NCBI RefSeq assembly: GCF_003691585.1
Contig: NZ_CP033169.1
Coordinates: 2,046,001 to 2,110,000 of the forward strand
From: Biomaibacter acetigenes
Lineage (GTDB): Bacteria > Bacillota > Thermosediminibacteria > Thermosediminibacterales > Tepidanaerobacteraceae
Direction: 5' to 3'
Length of the DNA: 64,000 bases
Below the pieces are notes generated by a model. That model was not told the DNA's origin and searched no databases. It was given only the letters and a program-made list of their open reading frames with translations. The position numbers were made by a program, and so were the translations under genes. Below are positions 8,876-17,782 of this stretch, in pieces (within the stretch, counting starts at the first letter, position 1; the number at the start of each line of letters is the position of its first letter).

Positions 8876-9448
8876 ATGTGGTATTATGAAAAAAAGTTGG
8901 AATACCCGGCCAATGTCTCCAGGACAGATATGGCTATGGCAAAATACCTTTTTGCCCAGTATGGCGGCCCTGACAGCGAACTTTCGGCTGCAGTGAGGTA
9001 TCTCACCCAGCGCTATACCATGCCTATCCCCCAGGCAAAGGCCGTTTTAACCGATATAGGCACCGAAGAGCTTGCCCACTGGGAAATTATAGGAACATTG
9101 ATATATAAACTTACCGATGGAGCAACACCAGAACAACTCCGCCGGGCCGGTATGGGCGACCACTATGCCCAGCACGATAATGCTCCGTATCCCCATGATG
9201 CAGCCGGTGTCCCATGGACCGCCGCATATATCCAGGCTACCGGGGACCCCATAGCCGACCTGCATGAAGATCTGGCCGCTGAACAAAAGGCTCGCACCGC
9301 CTACGAACACCTGATAAATTTAACCGACGATGCCGGTGTCATAGCTACACTATCCTTCCTGCGCGAACGGGAAGTGGTCCATTTCCAGAGGTTCGGGGAA
9401 ACTCTCATGCTGGTAAGGGAATATATGAACAACAAGCATATATTTTGA
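8876..9448 (+). CDS. cotJC: Spore coat protein CotJC, manganese-catalase family
   Basis: A 190-residue ferritin-like dimanganese-catalase-fold protein. Metal ligands can be placed in two helix pairs: TEELAHWEI (Glu-Glu-x-x-His) and LHEDLAAEQKAR with REREVVHFQRF (Glu...His). In spores CotJC is a coat protein with likely catalase activity. Family length is normal. TTGGAGGG precedes the ATG. Last gene of the operon; a long palindromic terminator follows. Confidence 0.92.
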   Translation: MWYYEKKLEYPANVSRTDMAMAKYLFAQYGGPDSELSAAVRYLTQRYTMPIPQAKAVLTDIGTEELAHWEIIGTLIYKLTDGATPEQLRRAGMGDHYAQHDNAPYPHDAAGVPWTAAYIQATGDPIADLHEDLAAEQKARTAYEHLINLTDDAGVIATLSFLREREVVHFQRFGETLMLVREYMNNKHIF

Positions 9449-9522
9449 GTTTTTCACCCAAACCATAACTATAAGCCCTGGCAAACTCTTTTCAAAAAAT
9501 CGGTTAGTCGGAAGTCGAAATT

Positions 9523-9550
9523 AGGGAATTTGCAATTGCAAATTCCCTTT
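9523..9550. terminator. Bidirectional terminator between cotJC and copA
   Basis: A perfect 26-base palindrome (13 bp per arm) followed by TT on the plus strand, between two convergent genes. Confidence 0.7.
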
Positions 9551-9586
9551 TAGTATAATCAGAAAAAAACACATGGTTTCATGCAA

Positions 9587-12000
9587 TCATCGAGCGGTTT
9601 CGGGCTTGAACCTTCTGAGCCTTAAAGCATTGGTGACTACCGATACGGAACTGAATGCCATGGCTCCTCCTGCGATGGCGGGGCTTAAAAATCCCAGGGC
9701 CGCAAAGGGTATCCCCACAGTATTGTATATAAATGCCCAGAAGAGGTTCTGCTTGATGTTTCTCATGGTGGCACGGCTTAGCTTGATGGCAGTTACTATT
9801 CCTCTAAGGTCTCCGCTCATAAGGGTGATGTCCGAAGCCTCCATGGCCACATCGGTACCCGTGCCTATGGCTATGCCTACATCGGCGGCAGCAAGAGCCG
9901 GAGCGTCGTTGATGCCGTCTCCCACCATGGCGGTAAGCTTGCCCTGCTTCTTGAGTTTTTCCACTTCCTGGGCCTTATTTTCCGGCAGCACTTCTGCCAG
10001 CACGTGATCAATTCCTACCTGCCTTGCAATGGCATTGGCCGTGCGCTTATTGTCGCCGGTGATCATCCACACTTCAATACCCAGTTTCTTAAGTTCATCT
10101 ATGGCCTCTTTAGAATGGTCCTTCACGGTATCCGCCACCGCCACCACGCCTTCTATCTTGCCGTCGATGGCCATGATCATGGCGGTCTTTCCTTCGTCTT
10201 CTAATTTTGTAAGCAGGTTTTCAATGCCCTCTGTGGGAAGATTTTGTTTTGCCATAAGCCGCCGGTTGCCGAAATGTATTTCTCTGCCCTGGATTTTTGA
10301 GTATATGCCGTGCCCCGGAATGGCTTCGAAATTTTCCGGATCGAAAAGTTTCATATTAGCATCTTTGGCTTTATTGACAATAGCCTCCCCCAGAGGGTGT
10401 TCGGAACCTTTCTCGGATGATGCCGCAAATATCAATATCTCTTCGGGTTTCATATCTCCCAGGGATACAATGTCGGTAAACTTCGGGCTTTCCTTTGGTA
10501 ATGGTTCCCGTTTTATCCAGGACAATGACCCTTATTTTATGAGCACGTTCCAGGTGCTCACCGCCTTTTATCAGGACACCATTTTCAGCACCCTTGCCGG
10601 TACCCACCATGACTGAAGTAGGTGTCGCAAGGCCCAGGGCGCATGGGCAAGCTATGACAAGAACCGAAACTGCATTGATAAGGCCTGCAGTGAAGTTGCC
10701 AAAGATAAAATACCATACCCCGAAGGAAATGGCAGCGATAACTATTACTATCGGAACGAATATTCCTGAAATCTGGTCTGCCAGCTTCTGTATGGGAGCC
10801 TTGGAACCCTGAGCGTCTTCCACCATCTTTATTATCTGGGCCAGTGCCGTATCCTTTCCGACTTTGGTGGCCTCAAACTTGAAGGTGCCGGTCTTGTTCA
10901 ACGTGGCACCCACCACTTCATCTCCCACCTTTTTCTCCACCGGTATGCTCTCGCCGGTTAGCATGGACTCATCCACCGATGAATAACCTTCTATTATTTT
11001 GCCGTCAACCGGTATTTTCTCCCCGGGCCTTACCACCACTATGTCTCCCACTTCCACTTCTTCCACCGGAATATCCATTTCCTGGTTGTTCCTTATTACC
11101 CGGGCGGTCTTGGCTTGCAGGCCCATGAGCTTTTTGATGGCCTCGGAAGTCCTGCCCTTGGCCACCGCCTCCAGATATTTGCCAAGGGTGATGAGGGTAA
11201 TGATCACCGCAGAAGCTTCAAAGTACAAATAATTGTGTATTACTTCCATAGGTAACGTAAACACATTATACAGGCTGTAGAAGAAGGCCGCTGTGGTGCC
11301 CATGGCAATCAAAACGTCCATATTGGCACCACCGCCTCTTAAAGCATGGTAGGCGCCCCTGTAATACCTGTAACCGATTATGAACTGGACGGGTGCTGAA
11401 AGAGCTATCTGAAACCATGGATTGTCAAGAATGCCGCCCGGTTTATCCATAATCCTCAGCACCATAGATATAACCAGCGGGATTGTAAGTATTGTTGATA
11501 TTACCACAAGTCTTCCTAAAGACCTTATTTCCCGTTCTCTCTCTTGTTTTTCCCGATCTACATTCATCTCGGTTTTTTTCAAAAGCATCATAGCCTGTTT
11601 TCCTGACAATATTTATTAGATTCTTAATATCTATCTCACTGCTGTTGTACTCCACCGTAGCCGTCTCCGTGGCAAAGTTTACCGATGCCTTATAAACTCC
11701 CGGCGCTTTGGCGAGGGCTTTTTCTATTTTTGCCGCGCATGATGCACAATTCATGTTTTTTATTCCGAGTTCTGCCTTATCCAGAATTACATCATATCCT
11801 ACATCTTTTATCTTCTGGATAAAGTCACTCACCGTCAACCGGCCTGAATCATATGTTATATTGGCCTTTTCGGCAGCAAAATTCACATTGACCTGCTGAA
11901 CCCCAGGCATTTTGAAAATGGCCTTTTCTATCCTGGCGGCACAGGAGGCACATGTCATACCTTTTATCTTAATTCCCGCCTTGCTGACACTGCCCGACAT
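9587..12000 (-). pseudogene. copA: Cu(I)-exporting P1B-type ATPase CopA, two frame breaks
   Basis: Read through two single-base insertions this is an 803-residue copper ATPase. It has two N-terminal HMA domains (GMTCASCAARIEK; NMNCASCAAKIEK), the TGES actuator loop, the intramembrane CPC motif in [15 protein letters not shown], the phosphorylation site [16 protein letters not shown], and the hinge VGDGINDAPALA. Break 1 is an A7 run (minus strand) near 11577 where A6 is expected, right after the second metal domain. Break 2 is an extra T in TTT near 10489, just after DKTGT. Both look like homopolymer errors, but if real the product ends as a two-domain metal-binding protein. Start ATG 12000 has GGAGG upstream and a copper-type operator lies 100 bases away. 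Confidence 0.85.
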
Positions 12001-12102
12001 ATATAAGTTCCTCCTTTTAGATAAGTTTAGCTCAATGTGCCGACTAAGTCGGAATTCTCTATCTTAAACTCTAAATTCCGGCTTCCGACATCCTTATATT
12101 TT

Positions 12103-12155
12103 ATACCCCCTATGGGTATCTGTCTTTTATTATACCTTTGTTTATTTTTTGTCAA
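12103..12155 (-). promoter_or_regulatory. copA promoter with CsoR-like operator (box 2)
   Basis: On the minus strand TTGACA (12150-12155) and TATAAT (12129-12134), 15 bases apart, then the 17-bp box (plus strand ATACCCCCTATGGGTAT, 12103-12119) at the likely transcription start. The 15-base spacer is short for sigma-A. Confidence 0.65.
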
Positions 12156-12171
12156 TAGAGGTAAATTTATT

Positions 12172-13569
12172 TTATGCATTTTTAGGTAAAACAACTGTAA
12201 ACCTGGTACCCCTGCCTTTCTGACTTTCTACAGTTATCCTTCCGCCATGGGCTTCTATAAGGGATTTTGCGATACTCAAACCGATGCCCGTTCCTCCCGT
12301 TTTTCTACTTCTTGATTCATCGGTTCTATAAAACCTTTCGAAAATGTATGGAAGATCTTTTTGGTCTATGCCTATACCGGTATCCTCTATTATAATTTTA
12401 ATATCATTTTTCGCATCATTTAATGAGACATACACAGAGCCCCCTGGATTGGTATATTTTAAGGCATTTGAAATGATATTGATTATAGCTCGACCTATTT
12501 TGTCTTTATCTCCATAGATATATACATTTTGTGTTATATTTGTGACAAGCTTTATGTCCTTTTCTTTAAACTCTAGTGTAAAAGCTTCTAAAATCTGCAT
12601 TATTGACTCTGATAAATTGTATCTTTCTATCTTTTGCGCAATTATATGATTTTCTATATCGGTAAGGTCCTTGAGCTGTTCTACGAGTTTTGTGAGTCTT
12701 TCGACTTCATTTTTGCAAATGGCAAGTTTCTCCGGGGTGGGTTCCCATATTCCGTCGCTGATGGCTTCTATATGGCTTTGTAAAATGGTCAAGGGAGTCC
12801 GGAGCTCATGAGAAATATCCTGAGTCAATCTTTTTCTTAACTTTTCCTGTTCGCTCAGGGACCTGGCCAGGTGATTTATGGACTCGGAAAGCTGCTTAAG
12901 TTCCGTAACACCTGTAGGCACTTTCACTTGTATGTCTAAATTTCCTTTCCTTATTTGGTTGGCTGCATCGGTGATTTTTAAAATGGGATTAGACATAATT
13001 CTTGAAGAATAAATTCCTAGGGCCACCGATGCCATTACGGCAATTACAGCGGCATAGATAATCGAAGTATTTATCTGCCTTGAAAACTTTATTTCCCTCT
13101 CGGATATCGTAAAAGGCCCTACATATCCGATTTCAACACTACCGATACTTTTACCCTTTACCACCAAATCATATTTTTCCGATACATAACCGCTGAGCTC
13201 GGTATTTCCATCCATCATGTGGTTTTTCATCCATCCCATCATTTGCTTGTGCATATCCATCATGTCATACTCCATTGGATGTGCAAAAACTATCTTTCCA
13301 TCAAGTGTCCTTATAACCACGTCAAACTCCTTTATTAGGGGTGAAAACTGTATATTTTTAAGGTTAGATTCTGTCCACGCATTTTCCAGACTATAGGTAT
13401 TTTTTATAAGCTCTAAGATCTCATTGATCCTGTTTTTTTGTTCATTTTTCATATAGGCATTAAAGCTACCGAATAGATTTATATTGGTGATTACGCTGAC
13501 CAGTATTATAGCAAAAAGAGTGCCGCCCAAAATTAACAGCGTAATCCTTGTCTTTAAATTTTTTATCAT
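12172..13569 (-). CDS. Sensor histidine kinase with methionine-rich sensor domain
   Basis: 465 residues: TM1 about 8-30, an extracytoplasmic domain to about 165, TM2 about 172-190, HAMP about 190-243, HisKA with the phospho-acceptor in DISHELRTPLTIL, and an ATPase domain with N-box IISNALKYTNPGG, IEDTGIGID, FERFYR and GGTGIGLSIAKS. The sensor domain has an extraordinary run of Met and His (HPMEYDMMDMHKQMM and further WMKNHMMDG), a composition suited to Cu(I)/Ag(I) binding. It pairs with the response regulator just upstream and sits beside copA, so copper or metal stress at the cell surface is the likely signal (inference). Confidence 0.88.
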   Translation of the reverse strand: MIKNLKTRITLLILGGTLFAIILVSVITNINLFGSFNAYMKNEQKNRINEILELIKNTYSLENAWTESNLKNIQFSPLIKEFDVVIRTLDGKIVFAHPMEYDMMDMHKQMMGWMKNHMMDGNTELSGYVSEKYDLVVKGKSIGSVEIGYVGPFTISEREIKFSRQINTSIIYAAVIAVMASVALGIYSSRIMSNPILKITDAANQIRKGNLDIQVKVPTGVTELKQLSESINHLARSLSEQEKLRKRLTQDISHELRTPLTILQSHIEAISDGIWEPTPEKLAICKNEVERLTKLVEQLKDLTDIENHIIAQKIERYNLSESIMQILEAFTLEFKEKDIKLVTNITQNVYIYGDKDKIGRAIINIISNALKYTNPGGSVYVSLNDAKNDIKIIIEDTGIGIDQKDLPYIFERFYRTDESRSRKTGGTGIGLSIAKSLIEAHGGRITVESQKGRGTRFTVVLPKNA

Positions 13570-13635
13570 AAATTATCCCCCATATATTAATAACCAATTC
13601 GATATAATTTGATAATATAACATGTACCAAAGTTG

Positions 13636-14325
13636 TCATTGGTTTTCCATAAATTTATAACCCACACCGTATACCGTGGTTATAAGTTCATTTTCATAAT
13701 CCTGCAGCTTATGCCTTATATTCTTGATATGGGCGTCTATAGTCCTGTCAAACCCTTCATAATCATATCCCAGAACTTTTTCTATCAGCTCCTCTCTGGT
13801 AAAGACCTTCCCAGGATTCTGGGCTAACACCAGCAAGAGTTTATATTCTGTAGGCGTCAGGTCCACCAGGATATTATTATTTTTTACCTGCATTTTTTCT
13901 TTATCGATCAACAATTTCCCATCATTAAATTCGATAATATCGGCTTTTATGGTCTGTTCCCTATCAAGCCTGCGCAATATGGCCTTGACCCTGGCCACCA
14001 GTTCCCTGGGACTGAAGGGTTTTACCATGTAATCATCAGCTCCAAGCCCCAATCCGTTTATTTTATTAGATTCCTCTGCCTTTGCAGTAAGCATGAGGAT
14101 GGGGACCTGGGACCTCACCCGGATTTTCTTGCATACCTGCTCTCCGGAAATATCGGGAAGCATTAGGTCAAGCACTATAAAATCGATGCGTTCCTTATTT
14201 AAAATATCAAGAGCTTCTTTCCCTCCATATGCAGTAAAAACCCTGTATCCTTCCTTTTCCAGATAAGCCTTTAACACGTCGACTATGTTTTCTTCATCAT
14301 CCACCACAAGAATATTAAGCATCAT
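13636..14325 (-). CDS. OmpR-family response regulator
   Basis: 229 residues. Receiver domain with acidic pocket VVDDEEN, phosphorylation site Asp53 in VLDLMLP and the MLTAKAEE lysine; C-terminal winged helix (about 130-227) with LTPTEYKLLLVLAQNPGKVF and the ending GVGYKF. It is the cognate partner of the downstream kinase (66-base gap). OmpR-type regulators often bind direct repeats one helical turn apart; such TGAAG repeats precede pspA and a SHOCT gene in this window, making this regulator a candidate activator there. Confidence 0.88.
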   Translation of the reverse strand: MMLNILVVDDEENIVDVLKAYLEKEGYRVFTAYGGKEALDILNKERIDFIVLDLMLPDISGEQVCKKIRVRSQVPILMLTAKAEESNKINGLGLGADDYMVKPFSPRELVARVKAILRRLDREQTIKADIIEFNDGKLLIDKEKMQVKNNNILVDLTPTEYKLLLVLAQNPGKVFTREELIEKVLGYDYEGFDRTIDAHIKNIRHKLQDYENELITTVYGVGYKFMENQ

Positions 14326-14384
14326 AACACCCCTGAATTTATAATATCATTTTTTAATTTTAGTTCTCATTATATTTTACACTT

Positions 14385-14409
14385 AAAAGCCGGTGGAAAC
14401 ACCACCGGC
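14385..14409 (-). terminator. Terminator after the pspA operon
   Basis: Stem GCCGGTGG with CCACCGGC (14389-14396/14402-14409), followed on the minus strand by TTTTAAG. It ends the pspA unit. Confidence 0.7.
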
Positions 14410-14441
14410 CAAATGTTATACATTAAACGCGTATAAATCAT

Positions 14442-14579
14442 TTAAGTCAATAACATTTTCTTTCTGCGCTTATATTCTTCTTCATTTATTTCTCCTCTGG
14501 CATATCTTTCTTTTAATATTTCTAGAGCGTGGCTTTCTAAAACCCTTTCAACGCTATGTTTATTTATCCCGCGTCCTTT
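14442..14579 (-). other. SHOCT-domain coding tail in frame behind an amber stop
   Basis: Directly after the TAG stop of the gene at 14580, and in the same frame, 45 sense codons follow. The last 30 are a clear SHOCT motif: HALEILKERYARGEINEEEY then KRRKKMLLT and TAA. There is no ATG, GTG or TTG in this frame after the TAG and no ribosome site, so it cannot be expressed independently. It is either a remnant of a separate SHOCT gene or a C-terminal domain cut off by a nonsense mutation or made by readthrough. The terminator follows directly. Confidence 0.6.
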
Positions 14580-15236
14580 CTATGAGTTTTCATCCAGTGC
14601 CATTTTTACATTAGATATTTCTTCCTGCATCTGCATTGCTTCCAATTCCAGCTGTTTTATATTGAGCATATTTACCATGGTGTCAATTCTGTCGACTTCT
14701 TTCTGTAAATCACGGTCTCTCTTGATTAAATTCTGCAGTGTTTCTTCTAGATCAACCTTTTTACTTATAAATTCTTCCGCTTTTTGATCACCGGCTTTTA
14801 ATACGGTCTCGGCCATTTTTTCCATAGCCTCTTTTTCGCGGGTCAGTTCTTCTATTTTTGTCGACAGCTTTTGTTTTATCTCAATAATTTTTTCTCGGGA
14901 TTGTTTCAAAGTATCTAGCTTAATCTGATATTTGCTTTTACTTTCGGGTTTAACTTGATGATTTTCATACATATGGTGTTCATGGACACGATGGTGATTT
15001 TTTCGTATTTCCATTAAATCCTCAAAATCCACCGAGCCTTCAAGTATCCTTTGCTTATATGCTCTGTAACCTTCCTCGTCAATAATTCCTTCAGCATACA
15101 TCCTTTTTAATACCAGCAATTTTTCTTCGGTATCATTATGTTCACGGTAGTATGGCTCACTTTCACCATGGAAACATCCCCTTCTCGGATAATAATCATA
15201 GGGGCTGAAAAAACCTCCAAAGCTTCCGCATCCCAT
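14580..15236 (-). CDS. Coiled-coil protein with N-terminal SHOCT-like segment, PspA partner
   Basis: 218 residues. The head is Gly/Tyr/Arg-rich (MGCGSFGGFFSPYDYYPRRG). A SHOCT-like helix pair follows at about 34-62 (VLKRMYAEGIIDEEGYRAY), then a His-rich linker (about 78-95) and a long coiled coil to the end. The start overlaps the PspA stop by one base (TAATG), so the two are translated together. A membrane-stress scaffold role with PspA is inferred from context. A second SHOCT motif lies in frame just beyond its TAG stop. Confidence 0.7.
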   Translation of the reverse strand: MGCGSFGGFFSPYDYYPRRGCFHGESEPYYREHNDTEEKLLVLKRMYAEGIIDEEGYRAYKQRILEGSVDFEDLMEIRKNHHRVHEHHMYENHQVKPESKSKYQIKLDTLKQSREKIIEIKQKLSTKIEELTREKEAMEKMAETVLKAGDQKAEEFISKKVDLEETLQNLIKRDRDLQKEVDRIDTMVNMLNIKQLELEAMQMQEEISNVKMALDENS

Positions 15237-15940
15237 TATTCATTCCTCCCTTGGCGTTTCTGCTTTAACCTCTCCAACTCCTGCTTAATCAGCTCTTCCC
15301 GATGAATCTTGCTCAATTCCGCTTCTACATTATCCCTTTCCTCTAATTCTTCCAGGGCACCCATTTCAATTAGTTCATCCATGGCCGATACCTTTGCCTT
15401 TTTTTCTTTAATCCTTTTTTCAGCCCTTTCTATCCTGCCTTTTATGTCATTCATTTCACTGGATATACCGGTCAGGGCTTCTTTTACCGCCATTTGGGCT
15501 TCAGCAGCCCTGTTCATAGCAATTAATTCCTGTTTTTTCGTCTCCAGCTCGGATAATTCCGATTCAAGGTGTTCCTTGTTTTTTTGAATAATACTCTGTT
15601 TCTCACTTAACTCCTCTATCTGCCGTGAGAGTCTTTCCTTTTCTTCGACAAGATTTTGTTTCTTTTCCAGAGCGGCTCTGGCCAGGTCCTCACGATTTGA
15701 AGCGACTGCCAGCTCTGCCTGGTTTTCCGCAATCTGAATCTTGCCCTGAATGTCTTCAAGCTCGTTCTCCAGACCTTTTTTGACCGTGGTAATGTCAACA
15801 AGCGACTTTTTTATTTTATTTAGCTGCTCCTTCATTTCAACGATGGAATAATTCAGAGTTTCTTCCGGATTTTCCAATTCGTTCAAAACTGTATTGGCTT
15901 TAGCTTTAAATATATTGGCCACTCTGCTAAAAATACCCAT
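15236..15940 (-). CDS. pspA: PspA/IM30 family protein
   Basis: 234 residues, almost entirely alpha-helical and charged. It has the family start MGIFSRVANIFKAKANTVL, then NPEETLNYSIVEMKEQL, typical of PspA/Vipp1 (ESCRT-III-like membrane-remodelling proteins). It acts at the inner face of the membrane under envelope stress. TAGGAGGG precedes the ATG. The promoter has a strong -10 and upstream TGAAG repeats shared with the SHOCT gene at 21608, suggesting joint control by a response regulator. Confidence 0.88.
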   Translation of the reverse strand: MGIFSRVANIFKAKANTVLNELENPEETLNYSIVEMKEQLNKIKKSLVDITTVKKGLENELEDIQGKIQIAENQAELAVASNREDLARAALEKKQNLVEEKERLSRQIEELSEKQSIIQKNKEHLESELSELETKKQELIAMNRAAEAQMAVKEALTGISSEMNDIKGRIERAEKRIKEKKAKVSAMDELIEMGALEELEERDNVEAELSKIHREELIKQELERLKQKRQGRNE

Positions 15941-15984
15941 AGCATATCCCTCCTATCTTTGTTTGATTTTTCATTTCTAATTGC

Positions 15985-16017
15985 ATTATACAAGGCGATT
16001 TTGAAGAAAATATGAAG
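15985..16017 (-). promoter_or_regulatory. pspA promoter with 11-bp-spaced TGAAG repeats
   Basis: TATAAT at 15985-15990 (minus strand). Instead of a good -35 there are two direct repeats (plus-strand TGAAG at 16002-16006 and 16013-16017) exactly 11 bases apart. The same layout with nearly the same bases occurs at 21649-21681. Confidence 0.55.
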
Positions 16018-16133
16018 CTTGGACTTACTATATTGATCGGAATAATACTATATATTTTAAGCAAGTAAAGAGGTACGTATTGAACCAATTACTTGAATGA
16101 TTCGATATCTGGAAATAACTCCTGCCATTAAAA

Positions 16134-16153
16134 GAAGCACCATAAGGTGCTTC
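16134..16153. repeat. Terminator-hairpin copy 1 (left flank of tandem IS)
   Basis: Palindrome GAAGCACCATAAGGTGCTTC. The same 19-20 bp occurs between the two IS copies and right of the second. It is read as the target hairpin, duplicated on insertion. Confidence 0.75.
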
Positions 16154-17763
16154 CAGCTTGTAGACAAAAACCGCTTTTAGAACGCACAACCTAAAAGCGG
16201 TTTTTTATTTGAAGCAAAAAATTTTAAAATCATAAAGAAAAATGAATGCAAAGCAGGGGCTGCCGGTGGAAACATCCCACGTTTTCTCTTCCACATGGCC
16301 AGCTTTTTTAAATTCATGCATGCGAAAAGAAGCGTGAGATAATGTCCTACTTTGCTCAAGCCTCTTAGATTCGTATAACGCATACCATGCTTTTCTTTGG
16401 CATCGGCAAATACCCGCTCGATGGTCTGGCAGCGCATCTTGTATAATTCTTTGCCTAATTCGGTGTGCCTTATATCTTCTGCTATTTCCACATAGTGCTC
16501 CCATATGTGCCGGGTTACCACTTTCGTGTAGTTTTTGCTCTGTGTGCATCTCAAACGCATGGGGCATTCCCGGCATATTTGTGGATCGCTCTTGTATTCC
16601 CGGTATCCTGACCGGTTGGTGGTGCTGTATTTTAATACTTGGTTGTTAGGGCATATGTAGCAGTCATAATATTCGTCATATACGTATTCTCTCTTTTTAA
16701 AGTAGCCATCTTTGGTCATTGGCCTTTTATATGGCATGACAGGAAGTATTTCCGCTTCAATGATTTCTCTGCATATGCCGGGGGTCTTGTAGCCTGCATC
16801 AACCACTACTGCTTTTATTTCGGGAAATTTATCGTTTACTTCTTGAAAAAGATCGGAGAATACCTGGCTGTCGTGTACATTTCCAGGTGCTATTTTGAAG
16901 CCAAGGATGAAGTTGTTGCGGTCGCAGGCTACAGAAGCCGTGTAGGCAAAGCAGCGCTCTTTTTCTCCTTTTTGGAATATGCCGCTTTCAGGATCGGTGG
17001 TGCTTATCTTTACTCGTTTTCCGTTGGTGGAGCTGTTTCCTCCTTCGGCATCGCCGCTAGCTTCATCGTCATCTTCTTCAAACGGTTCTTTGCCGTTGGC
17101 TTCTCTTTCGGCGTTGATTTCTTTTAAAAGTTCTTTCTTGTATTTTGTACCTGCTTTTTTGCAACTTTCTCTATGTATTTATTCTTATTGGCACTGGCTT
17201 TTATGTGGGTGGCATCGATAAATACCGCGTCTTCTTTGATAAACCCGCACTCTATGGCTTCTTTTAATATTCGTTCGAATATCTTTTCAAATAGATCGCT
17301 TTCTTTAAACCGCCGTTCATAGTTTTTTCCAAAAGTCGAGAAGTGAGGTATTTTTTCTTGGAGCCCATATCCTAGAAACCAGCGGTAAGCCATATTGACT
17401 TCTGCTTCTTTGATGGTTTGGCGCATAGAGCGGATTCCATACAGTGCTTGGAGCATGAGCAGTTTTATTAATACCACTGGATCAATGCTGGGTCTGCCTG
17501 TATTTTCGCTGTATAGGTCTTTTACTTCGTTATATATGAAGTTAAAGTTGATGCTTTCTTCTATTGTCCTGAGGAGATGGTCTTTAGGTACTAAGCTATC
17601 AATGCTTACTAATTCTATCTGCTCTATTATTTCTCGTCTTTTCTTCGTTAACATTTCATCGCCCCACCGTATGTTTTTATTTCTTTAATTTTACTATAAA
17701 AATGATCATTTTTATACCCTTTTTACAAAAAAGACTGTCGACAGCTACTTTGTCGACAGTCTG
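16154..17763 (-). mobile_element. IS1182-like insertion sequence, copy 1 (1610 bp)
   Basis: Bounded by imperfect inverted ends: left CAGCTTGTAGACAAA, right (reverse complement) CAGACTGTCGACAAA. It contains one transposase gene on the minus strand, frameshifted in this copy, and an internal hairpin (AAACCGCTTTTAG...CTAAAAGCGGTTT, near 16168-16205) around the transposase stop that should act as terminator. It differs from copy 2 by a few substitutions and two 1-base indels. Confidence 0.85.
16177..17654 (-). pseudogene. IS1182 family transposase, frameshifted copy
   Basis: Same gene as at 17806-19284, but a T run near 17148 has four T instead of five. The frame is lost after KKQVQ (residue about 170) and resumed further down. 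Two substitutions near the start change KDNLIRT to KDHLLRT. Inactive if the indel is real. Confidence 0.85.
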
Positions 17764-17782
17764 GAAGCACCATAAGGTGCTT
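17764..17782. repeat. Terminator-hairpin copy 2 (between the IS copies)
   Basis: The 19 bases GAAGCACCATAAGGTGCTT lie exactly between the right end of copy 1 and the left end of copy 2. Confidence 0.75.

Noticed and set aside
16013-16069. An 18-codon plus-strand hydrophobic micro-ORF (MKLGLTILIGIILYILSK)
   Set aside because: It looks like a membrane peptide but has no good ribosome site and overlaps the TGAAG repeats of the pspA promoter.
16639-17127. Long plus-strand reading frames over both IS copies (also 18268-18756)
   Set aside because: They mirror the transposase codons on the other strand, are identical in both copies and have no ribosome site.
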